Shown here: positions 8,976 through 16,755 of the stretch, piece after piece | How the letters are laid out: each line of letters starts with the position of its first letter | Numbering within the stretch: the first letter of the stretch is position 1 | Source of the DNA: Cryobacterium sp. HLT2-28 | GTDB taxonomy: Bacteria; Actinomycetota; Actinomycetes; Actinomycetales; Microbacteriaceae | Direction: 5' to 3' | DNA length: 64,000 nucleotides | Assembly: GCF_004402495.1 (NCBI RefSeq) | Contig: NZ_SOFH01000018.1 | Coordinates: forward strand, 1 to 64,000 | Made by a program: the position numbers and the translations under genes | Notes under the pieces: model-generated | Told to the model about the DNA's origin: nothing | The model's database searches: none | Seen by the model: the letters and a program-made list of their open reading frames with translations, nothing else

Positions 8976-9005
8976 TGCTGCCTCCTACTGCCTTTGCACC
9001 CGACC

Positions 9006-9030
9006 AAAAAGCCCGACGGCTCTCCGTCGC
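9006..9030 (-). terminator. Intrinsic terminator between degenerate kinase and response regulator
   Basis: On the minus strand CGACGG-AGAG-CCGTCG (stem 6, loop 4) is followed by GGC and five T residues. It lies 6 bp after the stop of the degenerate-kinase gene and about 30 nt before the response regulator ATG. Confidence 0.7.
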
Positions 9031-9035
9031 AGACC

Positions 9036-10328
9036 TCAAGCATCCGCGGGATTGTCGATACTGCACTCGATCTCCACCCGGAGACTTCCGTCCCGGGTCG
9101 AATCGATGTGAGGACCGACTACTCGGATAGCTTGCCACGTCTCGGGGTCCACACGCCGCCGGGGAACACCCGTGGTGGTCAATTCGATTGGAAATCGTAA
9201 CTTCTGGCGGGCTCGCACGCCGTGGGTGGGCCTGATCGGGCCCAGTGAGAGCGACACTGCGGCCTCGGCGCGAGTCGTGTCGCTGATCAGGAGCCAAATC
9301 GTGCGGAGCAACGCGTCGCGCTGGGCCGGGTCGAGCAGCCCGGCCAGGCCCGCGGGATCGTGCAGGTTCACGGAGGGGCCGAGGAACTCCGACTCGGTGA
9401 TCGCATGGTGGAGCCAGGTCTCACGCCGGCCCTGGATCAGGTGCAGGCGCAGCTGGGTGGCGAGGGTGGAGGCCGTCGTCGACTTGTCGGCGCCGAGCGG
9501 AAGAGTGGTCCGGCCCTGGGCGACGTCGTCGAGCAGGGTTTCCGCGTCGAGGTCGATCCGCGCGAGTTCCTCGGAGGCGAGCATGCCCACCGCGAATTGC
9601 GGTTGGGAGACCGTGCTCTGCACGAGCACCAGGTCGAGTTCACGCTGGGCCATCCGGCGGAATGAGCGCACGATCGCGACTCCGAGCAGCGGAGGCATGA
9701 TGGCCAGGACTATCGCCAGCAGTTCCGGTGCGAGGGTGAACGGGTCGGGGCGGGACTCGGTGACGGCGCCGACGAACAGGACACCGGCCAGCACGACGGC
9801 CGAGGTGACGACGTCGCGGCCGCGACGCACCGTGACGAGGGCGATCAGCAGCGAACCGACCGCCGCGGCTGCCGTCGGGTACACCTCGGACCCGCCCGGT
9901 CCTCGAGAACCGGCCAGATCGAGCACGACCACGACGCTGCCGCTGGCCAGGGCCGCGGCGAACAGCCAGTCGGGCATCCGCGCCGACAGTTGTTGCACGG
10001 TGACCAGCGCGAGCGCCGTCGTCGCCATCAGCAGTGTCCAGGCCGCCAGGCTCGGCAGGGGGTTCGGGTAGTCGAACCATTGGATCATGAAGCGCCAGAA
10101 CAGGAACAGTGCGATGAACCCGCCGCTGAAGGACAGCCCGATGCCCAGGTGGCGGCCACCCAGGCCGCTCTGGTTCGCGCGGGTCGTCTTAACGGTGCGC
10201 TCCGGCCGGCGGAAGGTGCGCCGGCGATCCTGGCGTTCCTGGACCTCCTTGAGGCGGAGGTCCTTCCGGCTCGCCCCGGCGGCCCGGAGGTCGCCCAGCG
10301 GGACGTCGACGAGGTCGGGACCGATCAC
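9036..10328 (-). CDS. Unrecognised membrane protein resembling a degenerate sensor kinase
   Basis: 430 aa. I do not recognise a named family. Seen: a basic N-terminus, about six to seven hydrophobic segments between residues 60 and 225 (GGFIALFLFWRFMIQWF onward), then a cytoplasmic part. That part has a helical stretch (SEELARIDLDAETLLDDVAQ) and a region DPAQRDALLRTIWLLISDTTRAE that lines up with the N-box of HATPase domains but lacks the key Asn and Gly motifs, and ends GSLRVEIECSI like a HATPase C-terminus. No phosphorylatable His box is obvious. It begins with ATGA overlapping the stop of the histidine kinase, so the two are translationally coupled. Inference: a pseudokinase partner or regulator of the kinase. 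Confidence 0.6.
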   Translation of the reverse strand: MIGPDLVDVPLGDLRAAGASRKDLRLKEVQERQDRRRTFRRPERTVKTTRANQSGLGGRHLGIGLSFSGGFIALFLFWRFMIQWFDYPNPLPSLAAWTLLMATTALALVTVQQLSARMPDWLFAAALASGSVVVVLDLAGSRGPGGSEVYPTAAAAVGSLLIALVTVRRGRDVVTSAVVLAGVLFVGAVTESRPDPFTLAPELLAIVLAIMPPLLGVAIVRSFRRMAQRELDLVLVQSTVSQPQFAVGMLASEELARIDLDAETLLDDVAQGRTTLPLGADKSTTASTLATQLRLHLIQGRRETWLHHAITESEFLGPSVNLHDPAGLAGLLDPAQRDALLRTIWLLISDTTRAEAAVSLSLGPIRPTHGVRARQKLRFPIELTTTGVPRRRVDPETWQAIRVVGPHIDSTRDGSLRVEIECSIDNPADA

Positions 10329-11494
10329 TTCGGCACCTCCAACACCACGGTCGTGCCGGAACCGGGGGAGGAGAACAGCCTGGCGTTGCCGCCGACATCT
10401 CGCAGCCGGGCCACGACGGATTCGGCGAAGCCGAGTCGTTCGGCGCTCACTCCGAGCAGATCGAAGCCGACCCCGGCGTCGGTGACCATGGCGCGCACGG
10501 TGGTGTCGTCATCCGAGATCGTGACGTCGGCCCGGTCGACCCCGGCATGGCGGCGCACGTTCTCCAGGCACTCGCCCAGCGCGAGCAGGAACGAGTCGAG
10601 GACATCGCTGGGCAGCAGCACCTGCCCGCTGCCGTGCCAGTCCACCTCCAGTCCCATTCGGCCGAAGCGCTGCTTCACCGATTCCAGGGTGCTGCCCAGG
10701 GTCGACTCCGTGGCCGGCTCGAGGGTGTACACGCCGGAGCGACGCGGCGTCGGCAGGCCGCCCAGGCGCAACTGCCGCAACAGCCGGGCATCGTCCCCGG
10801 CCTGCTGGCGGAGCGCGGCGGGGCTGACGCCGACACCGGAGTGGGCGAGCAGGGTGAGGGTGGCCAGCACGGTGTCGTGCAGGAGCCTGGCGTCCTGGCG
10901 GCGCTGGGCCTCCAGTTCGCTGGCGTGCCGTTCGGCCAGGTGGGCCCGGCCGATCGCTGCGATGCGCTGCATCACCCGGGGCACGCTTTGGGCAACCCAC
11001 CAGCCCGCGAGGGCAATCGCGAACCAGCCGCAGATCGTGATGGCCAGCGGCACGATCGCCCCGGCGGAGGTGATCGTGGTGGCGAGGACGCTGGCCAGGA
11101 TGGCCGCGAACGACGCGAACAGCAGGATCAGCCGGCGGGTGCTGACGACCAGCACGAGCGCGACGGCGCTCGTCGCGGTCGCCGCGACGGTGCCGATGAC
11201 GGTCTCCTCGACCAGGTTCAAGCCGGGCGGCCCCTGGCCGGAGAAGCCGATCAGGAGGATGACTCCGATTCCGGAGAGCACGATCAGGATGACCCAGCGT
11301 ATCCGGCCGGACCGGCCGAGCAGGTACTGGCCGGCGACCATGAGGAGGAGCACCGGCAGGCAGCGGCCGAGCAGGTCCAGGCTGAGGCCGCCCGGGACGA
11401 GCATCACGACCAGCACCGCCACCGAACCGGCCAGGCCGGTCAGCCGGGCGGCTCTCCGCAGGAGGCGGTCGCGCTCTTTGAAGATTCGTTGCAT
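10325..11494 (-). CDS. Membrane sensor histidine kinase (NarX/DesK-like)
   Basis: 389 aa. About five to six transmembrane segments in residues 20-170 with no large extracellular domain, so it probably senses the membrane or an intramembrane signal. A coiled linker (RAHLAERHASELEAQRRQ) leads to the HisKA_3-type box DARLLHDTVLATL with His206. The HATPase domain has N-box LLALGECLENVRRHAG, G1 VTDAGVGFD, G2-like LGFAESVVARLRDVGG and the end SSPGSGTTVVLEVPK. Such kinases pair with NarL-type regulators, as found two genes downstream. First gene after a 99-bp spacer from the DUF4389 gene pair; its stop overlaps the next start (ATGA). Confidence 0.9.
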   Translation of the reverse strand: MQRIFKERDRLLRRAARLTGLAGSVAVLVVMLVPGGLSLDLLGRCLPVLLLMVAGQYLLGRSGRIRWVILIVLSGIGVILLIGFSGQGPPGLNLVEETVIGTVAATATSAVALVLVVSTRRLILLFASFAAILASVLATTITSAGAIVPLAITICGWFAIALAGWWVAQSVPRVMQRIAAIGRAHLAERHASELEAQRRQDARLLHDTVLATLTLLAHSGVGVSPAALRQQAGDDARLLRQLRLGGLPTPRRSGVYTLEPATESTLGSTLESVKQRFGRMGLEVDWHGSGQVLLPSDVLDSFLLALGECLENVRRHAGVDRADVTISDDDTTVRAMVTDAGVGFDLLGVSAERLGFAESVVARLRDVGGNARLFSSPGSGTTVVLEVPK

Positions 11495-11593
11495 GTCGCC
11501 TGGATTACTCCTCGTAATGCCCTATGAAGCACCATATCCGGCTCGAACCCGTTTTCTCGCGATCCGGGAGACACTGGTTCCTGCGATTGTGGG

Positions 11594-12274
11594 TCATCGG
11601 GCCGACTCGACCTGCTCCGGGTCGGTCCTGGTGCGGTCCGCGGGCTGGGAACCGAGCAGCCACACCAGCACGAGCCCGGACACCGCGGCCATGCTCGCCG
11701 CCATCAGGATCCCGGCGAGCACGCCGATCGCCACGATCAGCGGCAGGGGCTGGCCCGGCTGCCACAACGGCGTCGCGACCGCGAAGAAGACGCCGAGGCC
11801 CACGCACCAGGCCGCGGCGCTGCCGAGGATCCACCAGCCGCTGCGCGCGAGGTGGCGGCGCAGTTCGAGCCACTGCGCGAAGCCGATCGACGCCAACAGG
11901 AGCGTCCCGGCGACGGCCGCGGCGCCGACGACCAGCCCGGTCGGCCAGGCCGACCAGACGGCGGCCCACGTGCTCGGCAACAGACCGATGAACCAGGCGA
12001 ACGCGGCGGCGACGGCCGTTCCGCCGACCCAGGCGGCGCGGGACAGGGCCGGGATCGCGTCGCGGAGCACGTGCGCCTGCGCCCAGCCGAGCACGGCGCC
12101 CTCGACGGCGCCGGCGGCGACCAGGGCCGGGACATTGGCCGCGGGCAGGTCGCTCGTGACGAACTCGGCCAGCGTCGGGGCCAGGAATCCAACGCTCTCG
12201 CCCAGGCCGACCCAGAGCAGCCAACGACGGAACAACGGTGGGCGGGTGAGGGCCGGGTGCCGATGGCCGTTCAT
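11594..12274 (-). CDS. Membrane protein of unknown function, coupled to the DUF4389 gene
   Basis: 226 aa. About six hydrophobic segments over the whole length (LLWVGLGESVGFLAP, GAVEGAVLGWAQAHVL, AAAFAWFIGLL and so on), ending in a short polar tail. GESVGF and a conserved-looking GWAQ suggest a family seen widely in actinobacteria, but I cannot assign a function. Start ATG 12274 shares its A with the TGA stop of the DUF4389 gene (TGATG), a sign of coupled translation. It is followed after 99 bp by the histidine kinase on the same strand. Confidence 0.75.
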   Translation of the reverse strand: MNGHRHPALTRPPLFRRWLLWVGLGESVGFLAPTLAEFVTSDLPAANVPALVAAGAVEGAVLGWAQAHVLRDAIPALSRAAWVGGTAVAAAFAWFIGLLPSTWAAVWSAWPTGLVVGAAAVAGTLLLASIGFAQWLELRRHLARSGWWILGSAAAWCVGLGVFFAVATPLWQPGQPLPLIVAIGVLAGILMAASMAAVSGLVLVWLLGSQPADRTRTDPEQVESAR

Positions 12275-13791
12275 CAGGGCCGGGCCGCGGGGAGCGGCGG
12301 GTCGTCGGGGCCCTGCTCGAGTCGGCGGGCCGCGGGGAGCGGCGGGTCGTCGGGGCCCTGCTCGAGTCGGAAGGGCGGGTAGTCGTCCCGCATGAGCGCC
12401 GTGTACACCATGACCCGGAAGACCCAGCGGTCCAGGCCGAGGATCAGGTCGAACAGGGTGCGTCGCAGCCGACCGGTGAAGAGCAGGATCAGCCCGGAGA
12501 GCAGCACGAGCAGCCCGATCAGGGACGGCCCGGTGACGGCAGCGGTTCCGGCGCCCGCAGGCCAGTCCGCCGGTTGGGTGCGCCAGGACCAGGCGCTGCC
12601 GGTGATGACCGCCACGATCAGGAGGTGCGGCAACGCCAGCAGCCACCACTTGACGAGGACCAGTCCGTTGGACAGCCGCACGGGATAGTCGACCTGGAGA
12701 TCGGCCGGGTAGTCCGTCGCGGCGAGCGTGAACGGGGGGTACCGGTCGGTTCCGAGGGCCGAGTAGGAGTAGAACGCCACCCGCCAGCTCCAGCGCAGGA
12801 CCCCGACGTTGAAGGTGAACAGCGACGCGGGGTACCGTCCGGTGAACAGGATCGCGAAGCCGGCCACGACGGTGGTGACGAAGAAGGCGCACCAGAGGAA
12901 GAACAGCACGATCACGTGCGGAATGACCAGGAACCACTTCACCAGCCACAGCCACCGCGACAGCACCGGATCGGGTTCCCCGGTCAGCCGGGCCGGGTAG
13001 GTGCGCCATTCGTCGACCGGGTGGACGGCCGGCGGCATCGGGCCGGGCGGCGCGGGCCCAGACGCGAACGCCGGCGGTGCGGGCGGCGGGGTGGCCAATG
13101 GGGTGCCGGCCGGCGCAGCACCGGGCGGCACCGGGGCACCCCGGCCGAGCCCGATGGCCCCGAGCACGACCAGCGAGATCCCGAGCAGCAGCAGCAGGAT
13201 GCCGGCGATCACCAGCCCGATCGCGAGCGGCCCGAGCAGGCCCAACCGGGCGCCGGCGCGCAGCTGCACGGCCACGCGGGGGCTCGCATCCGTGTTCATC
13301 ACGACGACGGCCCAGGTGCCGGGCCGCACGTCCCAGACCACCTGTTGCGTTCCCGGCCCGGAGGCCGACACCGTCCACCAGCCCTGGTCGCCGGGGAGGG
13401 CGGGCCGTGCCGTGCCGGGGACATCGCGGTACTCCGTGCGGAACGGGGAGAAGCTCACGTCCACGAGTTCGGTGTGGTGCACCGCCGTGAGGTAGCGGTC
13501 CACCTCGGCCTGCGGTGCGATGCCGATGAACACGTCGCCGCCGGTGCTCGTGGCCTCCAGGCGGATGCTGGCGACACCGGCCGGGATCCCGGACGTGCCG
13601 GCGACGTCCAGTCTCGGCGAGGTGAGCGCGTAGGAGTCGGCGGAGAATGAGGCGGCCGGCGCGCTGAAGAAACCGTTGTCCGCCTGCTGTGAACTCGCCA
13701 CCGTGGCAGCAACGCCCCCGGTCAGCATGCCCAATCCGATCAGCGAGAACACCGTTCCGAGCACCAGCATGACGACGTAGGCGGGTTTCAT
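12274..13791 (-). CDS. DUF4389-repeat membrane protein
   Basis: 505 aa. Order seen: N-terminal membrane anchor (5-35), an extracytoplasmic region to about 185, a transmembrane helix, a Pro/Ala linker (PPGAAPAGTPLATPPPAPPA), then two DUF4389 units with the pattern R-Y-P-x-F...W-R-V-x-x-Y...D-x-Y-P-P-F (RYPASLFTF...DRYPPFTL and the C-terminal RDDYPPFRL). Function unknown; the domain is membrane-associated. I chose ATG 13791 because GAGAGG lies about 9 nt before it; the in-frame ATG at 13800 would sit directly on that site. The last 31 residues contain an exact 15-residue duplication. Confidence 0.85.
   Translation of the reverse strand: MKPAYVVMLVLGTVFSLIGLGMLTGGVAATVASSQQADNGFFSAPAASFSADSYALTSPRLDVAGTSGIPAGVASIRLEATSTGGDVFIGIAPQAEVDRYLTAVHHTELVDVSFSPFRTEYRDVPGTARPALPGDQGWWTVSASGPGTQQVVWDVRPGTWAVVVMNTDASPRVAVQLRAGARLGLLGPLAIGLVIAGILLLLLGISLVVLGAIGLGRGAPVPPGAAPAGTPLATPPPAPPAFASGPAPPGPMPPAVHPVDEWRTYPARLTGEPDPVLSRWLWLVKWFLVIPHVIVLFFLWCAFFVTTVVAGFAILFTGRYPASLFTFNVGVLRWSWRVAFYSYSALGTDRYPPFTLAATDYPADLQVDYPVRLSNGLVLVKWWLLALPHLLIVAVITGSAWSWRTQPADWPAGAGTAAVTGPSLIGLLVLLSGLILLFTGRLRRTLFDLILGLDRWVFRVMVYTALMRDDYPPFRLEQGPDDPPLPAARRLEQGPDDPPLPAARP
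12281..12370 (+). repeat. Perfect 45-bp tandem duplication in the DUF4389 gene 3' end
   Basis: 12281-12325 and 12326-12370 are identical 45-bp units. They are in frame and give the peptide RLEQGPDDPPLPAAR twice at the C-terminus. Zero divergence points to a recent event. Confidence 0.95.
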
Positions 13792-13854
13792 GGCGGCCAT
13801 CCTCTCGGGGGAATCACCCGATTTTCAACCTTTCCCTGAACGCCGCGGCTGTCA

Positions 13855-13887
13855 ACCCCTCGGCCGCCGTCACGGCGGCCGAGGGGT
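13855..13887 (-). terminator. Strong hairpin terminator after metX
   Basis: A perfect inverted repeat with 16-bp arms (ACCCCTCGGCCGCCGT / ACGGCGGCCGAGGGGT) around a single central C overlaps the metX stop codon. There is no long T-tract, as is usual in high-GC actinobacteria. It separates metX from the DUF4389 operon promoter region. Confidence 0.75.
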
Positions 13888-15089
13888 CAGTCGAGGAGCC
13901 GGCCCAGCTGGGCGCCGATCGCCGCGGTCTCGATCAGGAACCCGTCGTGGCCGTACCCCGACTCGAGCACGACAGGGTCGGCGCCGTCGATGTTGTGCCG
14001 AAGGTGCTCGGCGATCCGCCGCTGGCCCTCCACGGGGAACAGCCGGTCGCTGTCGATGCCGACCACCACGGTGCGGGCCGTCACCCGGCTGAGGGCTGCG
14101 GGGACACCGCCGCGACCGCGGCCGACGTCGTGCGAGTCCATGGCCTGCACGAGAGTGACGTAGCTGTTGGCGTCGAACCGGCGGGTGAACTTGTTGCCGT
14201 GGAAGTCGAGGTAGGACTCGACCGCGAACCGGCCGCCGGCCCCCAGCGGGCTGATCTCACTCTGCCAGCCGCGGTCGAACCTGAGGTTGAGCTCGGCGGG
14301 GCTGCGGTAGTTGAGCAGTGCCATCCGGCGGGCGAGGGCCAGGCCGCGGGTGGGTCCGTCGCCGTCGTCGGCGTCGTAGTAGTCCCCCGACCGGAACAGG
14401 GGGTCGGAGCGGATCGCCTCGATCTGCACCGAGTTCAAGGCGATCTGGTCGGCCGTCGTCACCGGCGGCGCGGCGAGGATGGCGAGGCGCGCCACGCGCT
14501 CGGGGGCCCCGATCGCCCACTCGAGGGCGTGCATCCCGCCCATCGAACCGCCGATGACGGCGGCCCAGCGGTCGATGCCGAGGCGGTCGCTGAAGGCACG
14601 CTGCGCGGCCACCTGGTCGCGGATGGTGAGGTACGGGAAACGGGTGCCCCATTCGCTGCCGTCGGGCGCCAGGGACGCGGGGCCGGTGCTGCCCTGGCAG
14701 CCGCCCAGCATGTTCGGCGCCACCACGAACCAGCGGTCGGTGTCGATGGCGAGCCCCGGGCCGACGATGCCGCCCCACCAGCCTGCCGTGACGTGGCCGT
14801 CGCCGGCGGCGCCGACCAGATGGCTGTCGCCGGTGAGCGCGTGCAGCACGAGCACGGCGTTGTGGCCGGAGGGGGAGAGCTCGCCCCAGGTCTCGAAGGC
14901 GAGGCGCACGGCGCCCAGGCTGCCGCCGGCCTCGAAACGGAGCGGGCCGACGTCGAGGAAGCGGCGGGAGCCGACGGGGTCACCGTCGCGCCAGGCGCCG
15001 GTCGCCGGGGGCTTGCCGAGGACCGAGCGCGCCTGGGCTTCAGTGACGAAGCTGGACGGGACCGTGTCTGCCGAGAATTGCCATTCCAT
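13887..15089 (-). CDS. metX: Homoserine O-acetyltransferase
   Basis: 400 aa, alpha/beta-hydrolase fold. It makes O-acetylhomoserine from homoserine and acetyl-CoA, the first committed step of methionine synthesis by direct sulfhydrylation. Seen: LVLHALTGDSHLVG (oxyanion region), MLGGCQGSTGP, nucleophile Ser182 in IGGSMGGMHALEW, the acid in GIDSDRLFP (Asp346/Asp348) and His381 in GYGHDGF. Start ATG 15089 with GGGGGCG just upstream. It lies 195 bp downstream of metY on the same strand, with a long inverted repeat in between, so both steps of the pathway are together. Confidence 0.95.
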   Translation of the reverse strand: MEWQFSADTVPSSFVTEAQARSVLGKPPATGAWRDGDPVGSRRFLDVGPLRFEAGGSLGAVRLAFETWGELSPSGHNAVLVLHALTGDSHLVGAAGDGHVTAGWWGGIVGPGLAIDTDRWFVVAPNMLGGCQGSTGPASLAPDGSEWGTRFPYLTIRDQVAAQRAFSDRLGIDRWAAVIGGSMGGMHALEWAIGAPERVARLAILAAPPVTTADQIALNSVQIEAIRSDPLFRSGDYYDADDGDGPTRGLALARRMALLNYRSPAELNLRFDRGWQSEISPLGAGGRFAVESYLDFHGNKFTRRFDANSYVTLVQAMDSHDVGRGRGGVPAALSRVTARTVVVGIDSDRLFPVEGQRRIAEHLRHNIDGADPVVLESGYGHDGFLIETAAIGAQLGRLLD

Positions 15090-15189
15090 ACGCCCCCATT
15101 CTGGCGAACCTCGAGGACCTCCGTCTGATTGTTACGCGCGAACTCGCGCGCAGCATCCGATGTCCCGCACCTTTCTTGGCCCGAGCCTC

Positions 15190-15274
15190 GTCGAATTCGA
15201 CGGAGATTTTGCCGAATTGACCCGGAAAACCGTGTTTCAGCCTCGGATCACGGAAAATCTCCGTCGAATTCGAC
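15190..15274 (-). repeat. Long inverted repeat between metY and metX
   Basis: The 21-bp arms 15190-15210 and 15254-15274 are perfect reverse complements (core TCGAATTCGACGGAGATTTT) around a 43-bp loop; each arm also contains the palindrome TCGAATTCGA. The spacer is otherwise empty. It could be a mobile REP/MITE-like element or an RNA hairpin affecting metX expression. Confidence 0.85.
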
Positions 15275-15283
15275 ACCCAGAGG

Positions 15284-16615
15284 CTAGGCGTTGGCGCGGG
15301 ATGCCACCACGACCGCGCGCGCCGCGGCCAGGCCGAGCTCGAGGTCGGCCTTGAGGTCGACGATGTTCTCGATGCCGACGGAGAGGCGCACGAGGCCGGG
15401 TGTGACTCCGGCCGTGAGCTGCTGCTCGGGCGTGAGCTGTGCGTGGGTGGTCGAGGCCGGGTGGATCACGAGCGAGCGCACGTCGCCGATGTTGGCCAGG
15501 TGGCTGAACAGCTCGAGGTTGTCGACCAGGGCGCGGCCGGCATCCACCCCGCCCTTGAGCTCGAACGAGAGCACCGCGCCGACGCCCTGCGGGGCGTACT
15601 TGTTGGCGGCGGCGTACCAGGGGCTCGTCGGCAGGCCGGCGTAGTTGACCGAGGCGATGTCCGGGTGGTTCTCGAGCCACTCGGCGATCTCCTGGGCGTT
15701 CTGCACGTGACGTTCGATCCGCAGGCTCAGGGTTTCGATGCCCTGGATGAGCTGCCAGGCGCTCGCCGGGGCGATCGCGGCACCCAGGTCGCGGAGCAGC
15801 TGCACCCGGGCCTTGATGATGTACGCGATGGGGTCGCCGACGGCGCCGGTGTAGCTGACCCCGTGGTAGGACGGGTCGGGTTCGGTCAGGCCGGGGAACT
15901 TCGCGACGTTCTTGGACCATTCGAAGCTGCCGCCGTCGACGATGACGCCGCCGATGACCGCGCCGTGGCCGCCGAGGAACTTGGTGGCCGAGTGGATGAC
16001 GATGTCGGCGCCGTGCTCGAACGGACGGATCAGGTAGGGGGTGGCGATCGTGTTGTCGACGATCAGCGGAACGCCTGCCTCATGGGCGACGCCGGCGACG
16101 AGGGAGATGTCGAGCACGTTGATCTTCGGGTTGCCGATGGTCTCCGCGAAGAAGAGCTTGGTGTTCGGGCGCACGGCGCGGGCCCACTCGGCCGCGTCGT
16201 CCTGGTTCTCGACGAACGTGGTCTCGATGCCGAGCTTGGCGAGCGTGTACTTGAAGAGGTTGTAGGTGCCGCCGTAGATCGAGCTGGACGAGACGATGTG
16301 GTCGCCGGCCTCGGCGATGTTCAGCACGGCGAAGGTCGACGCGGCCTGGCCGGACGCGAGCAGCAGCGCCGCGGTTCCGCGTTCGAGGGCGGCGACGCGC
16401 TCCTCGACGACGGCCTGGGTCGGGTTCATGATGCGGGTGTAGATGTTGCCGAATTCGGCCAGCGCGAACAGGTTCTGCGCGTGCTGCGCGTTGTTGAACA
16501 CATAGGACGTGGTCTGGTAGATCGGGGTGTTGCGGGCGTTCGTGGTGGGGTCGGGCCGGGCGCCGGAGTGAACCTGCTTGGTTTCGAACTTCCAGGCCTG
16601 TGCGTTGTCGCTCAT
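15284..16615 (-). CDS. metY: O-acetylhomoserine aminocarboxypropyltransferase (sulfhydrylase)
   Basis: 443 aa, the usual length for MetY. PLP enzyme of the Cys/Met metabolism family that makes homocysteine from O-acetylhomoserine and sulfide. Seen: [32 protein letters not shown], the PLP lysine in [15 protein letters not shown], and long family-specific insert [25 protein letters not shown]. Start ATG 16615 is preceded by a short leader with AGGGAGA. Its own promoter is visible upstream; metX follows on the same strand. Confidence 0.95.
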   Translation of the reverse strand: MSDNAQAWKFETKQVHSGARPDPTTNARNTPIYQTTSYVFNNAQHAQNLFALAEFGNIYTRIMNPTQAVVEERVAALERGTAALLLASGQAASTFAVLNIAEAGDHIVSSSSIYGGTYNLFKYTLAKLGIETTFVENQDDAAEWARAVRPNTKLFFAETIGNPKINVLDISLVAGVAHEAGVPLIVDNTIATPYLIRPFEHGADIVIHSATKFLGGHGAVIGGVIVDGGSFEWSKNVAKFPGLTEPDPSYHGVSYTGAVGDPIAYIIKARVQLLRDLGAAIAPASAWQLIQGIETLSLRIERHVQNAQEIAEWLENHPDIASVNYAGLPTSPWYAAANKYAPQGVGAVLSFELKGGVDAGRALVDNLELFSHLANIGDVRSLVIHPASTTHAQLTPEQQLTAGVTPGLVRLSVGIENIVDLKADLELGLAAARAVVVASRANA

Positions 16616-16672
16616 GAGGTGGTCTCCCTGATAATCCTCGACGAGCGTGGACCGTCCATCGCTCTGGGTGCG

Positions 16673-16702
16673 AGTTTAGGCATCCGCCCGGAGGGGTGGC
16701 AA
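16673..16702 (-). promoter_or_regulatory. Sigma-70-type promoter for metY
   Basis: On the minus strand TTGCCA and TAAACT are separated by 18 bp, about 58 nt upstream of the metY ATG. The resulting leader of about 50 nt is too short for a SAM riboswitch. Confidence 0.55.
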
Positions 16703-16755
16703 CGACCCGTGAAACACGGCGTCACACGCGGGGTGCCCCCATCGAACCGGCCGGA

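Noticed and set aside
15040-15276. A 78-codon gene between metX and metY
   Set aside because: The frame runs through the inverted repeat and the start of metX; no ribosome site or recognisable protein pattern.
16616-16755. A SAM riboswitch upstream of metY
   Set aside because: The promoter TTGCCA-N18-TAAACT leaves a leader of about 50 nt, and I could not lay out the paired core of SAM-I or SAM-IV in the right order.
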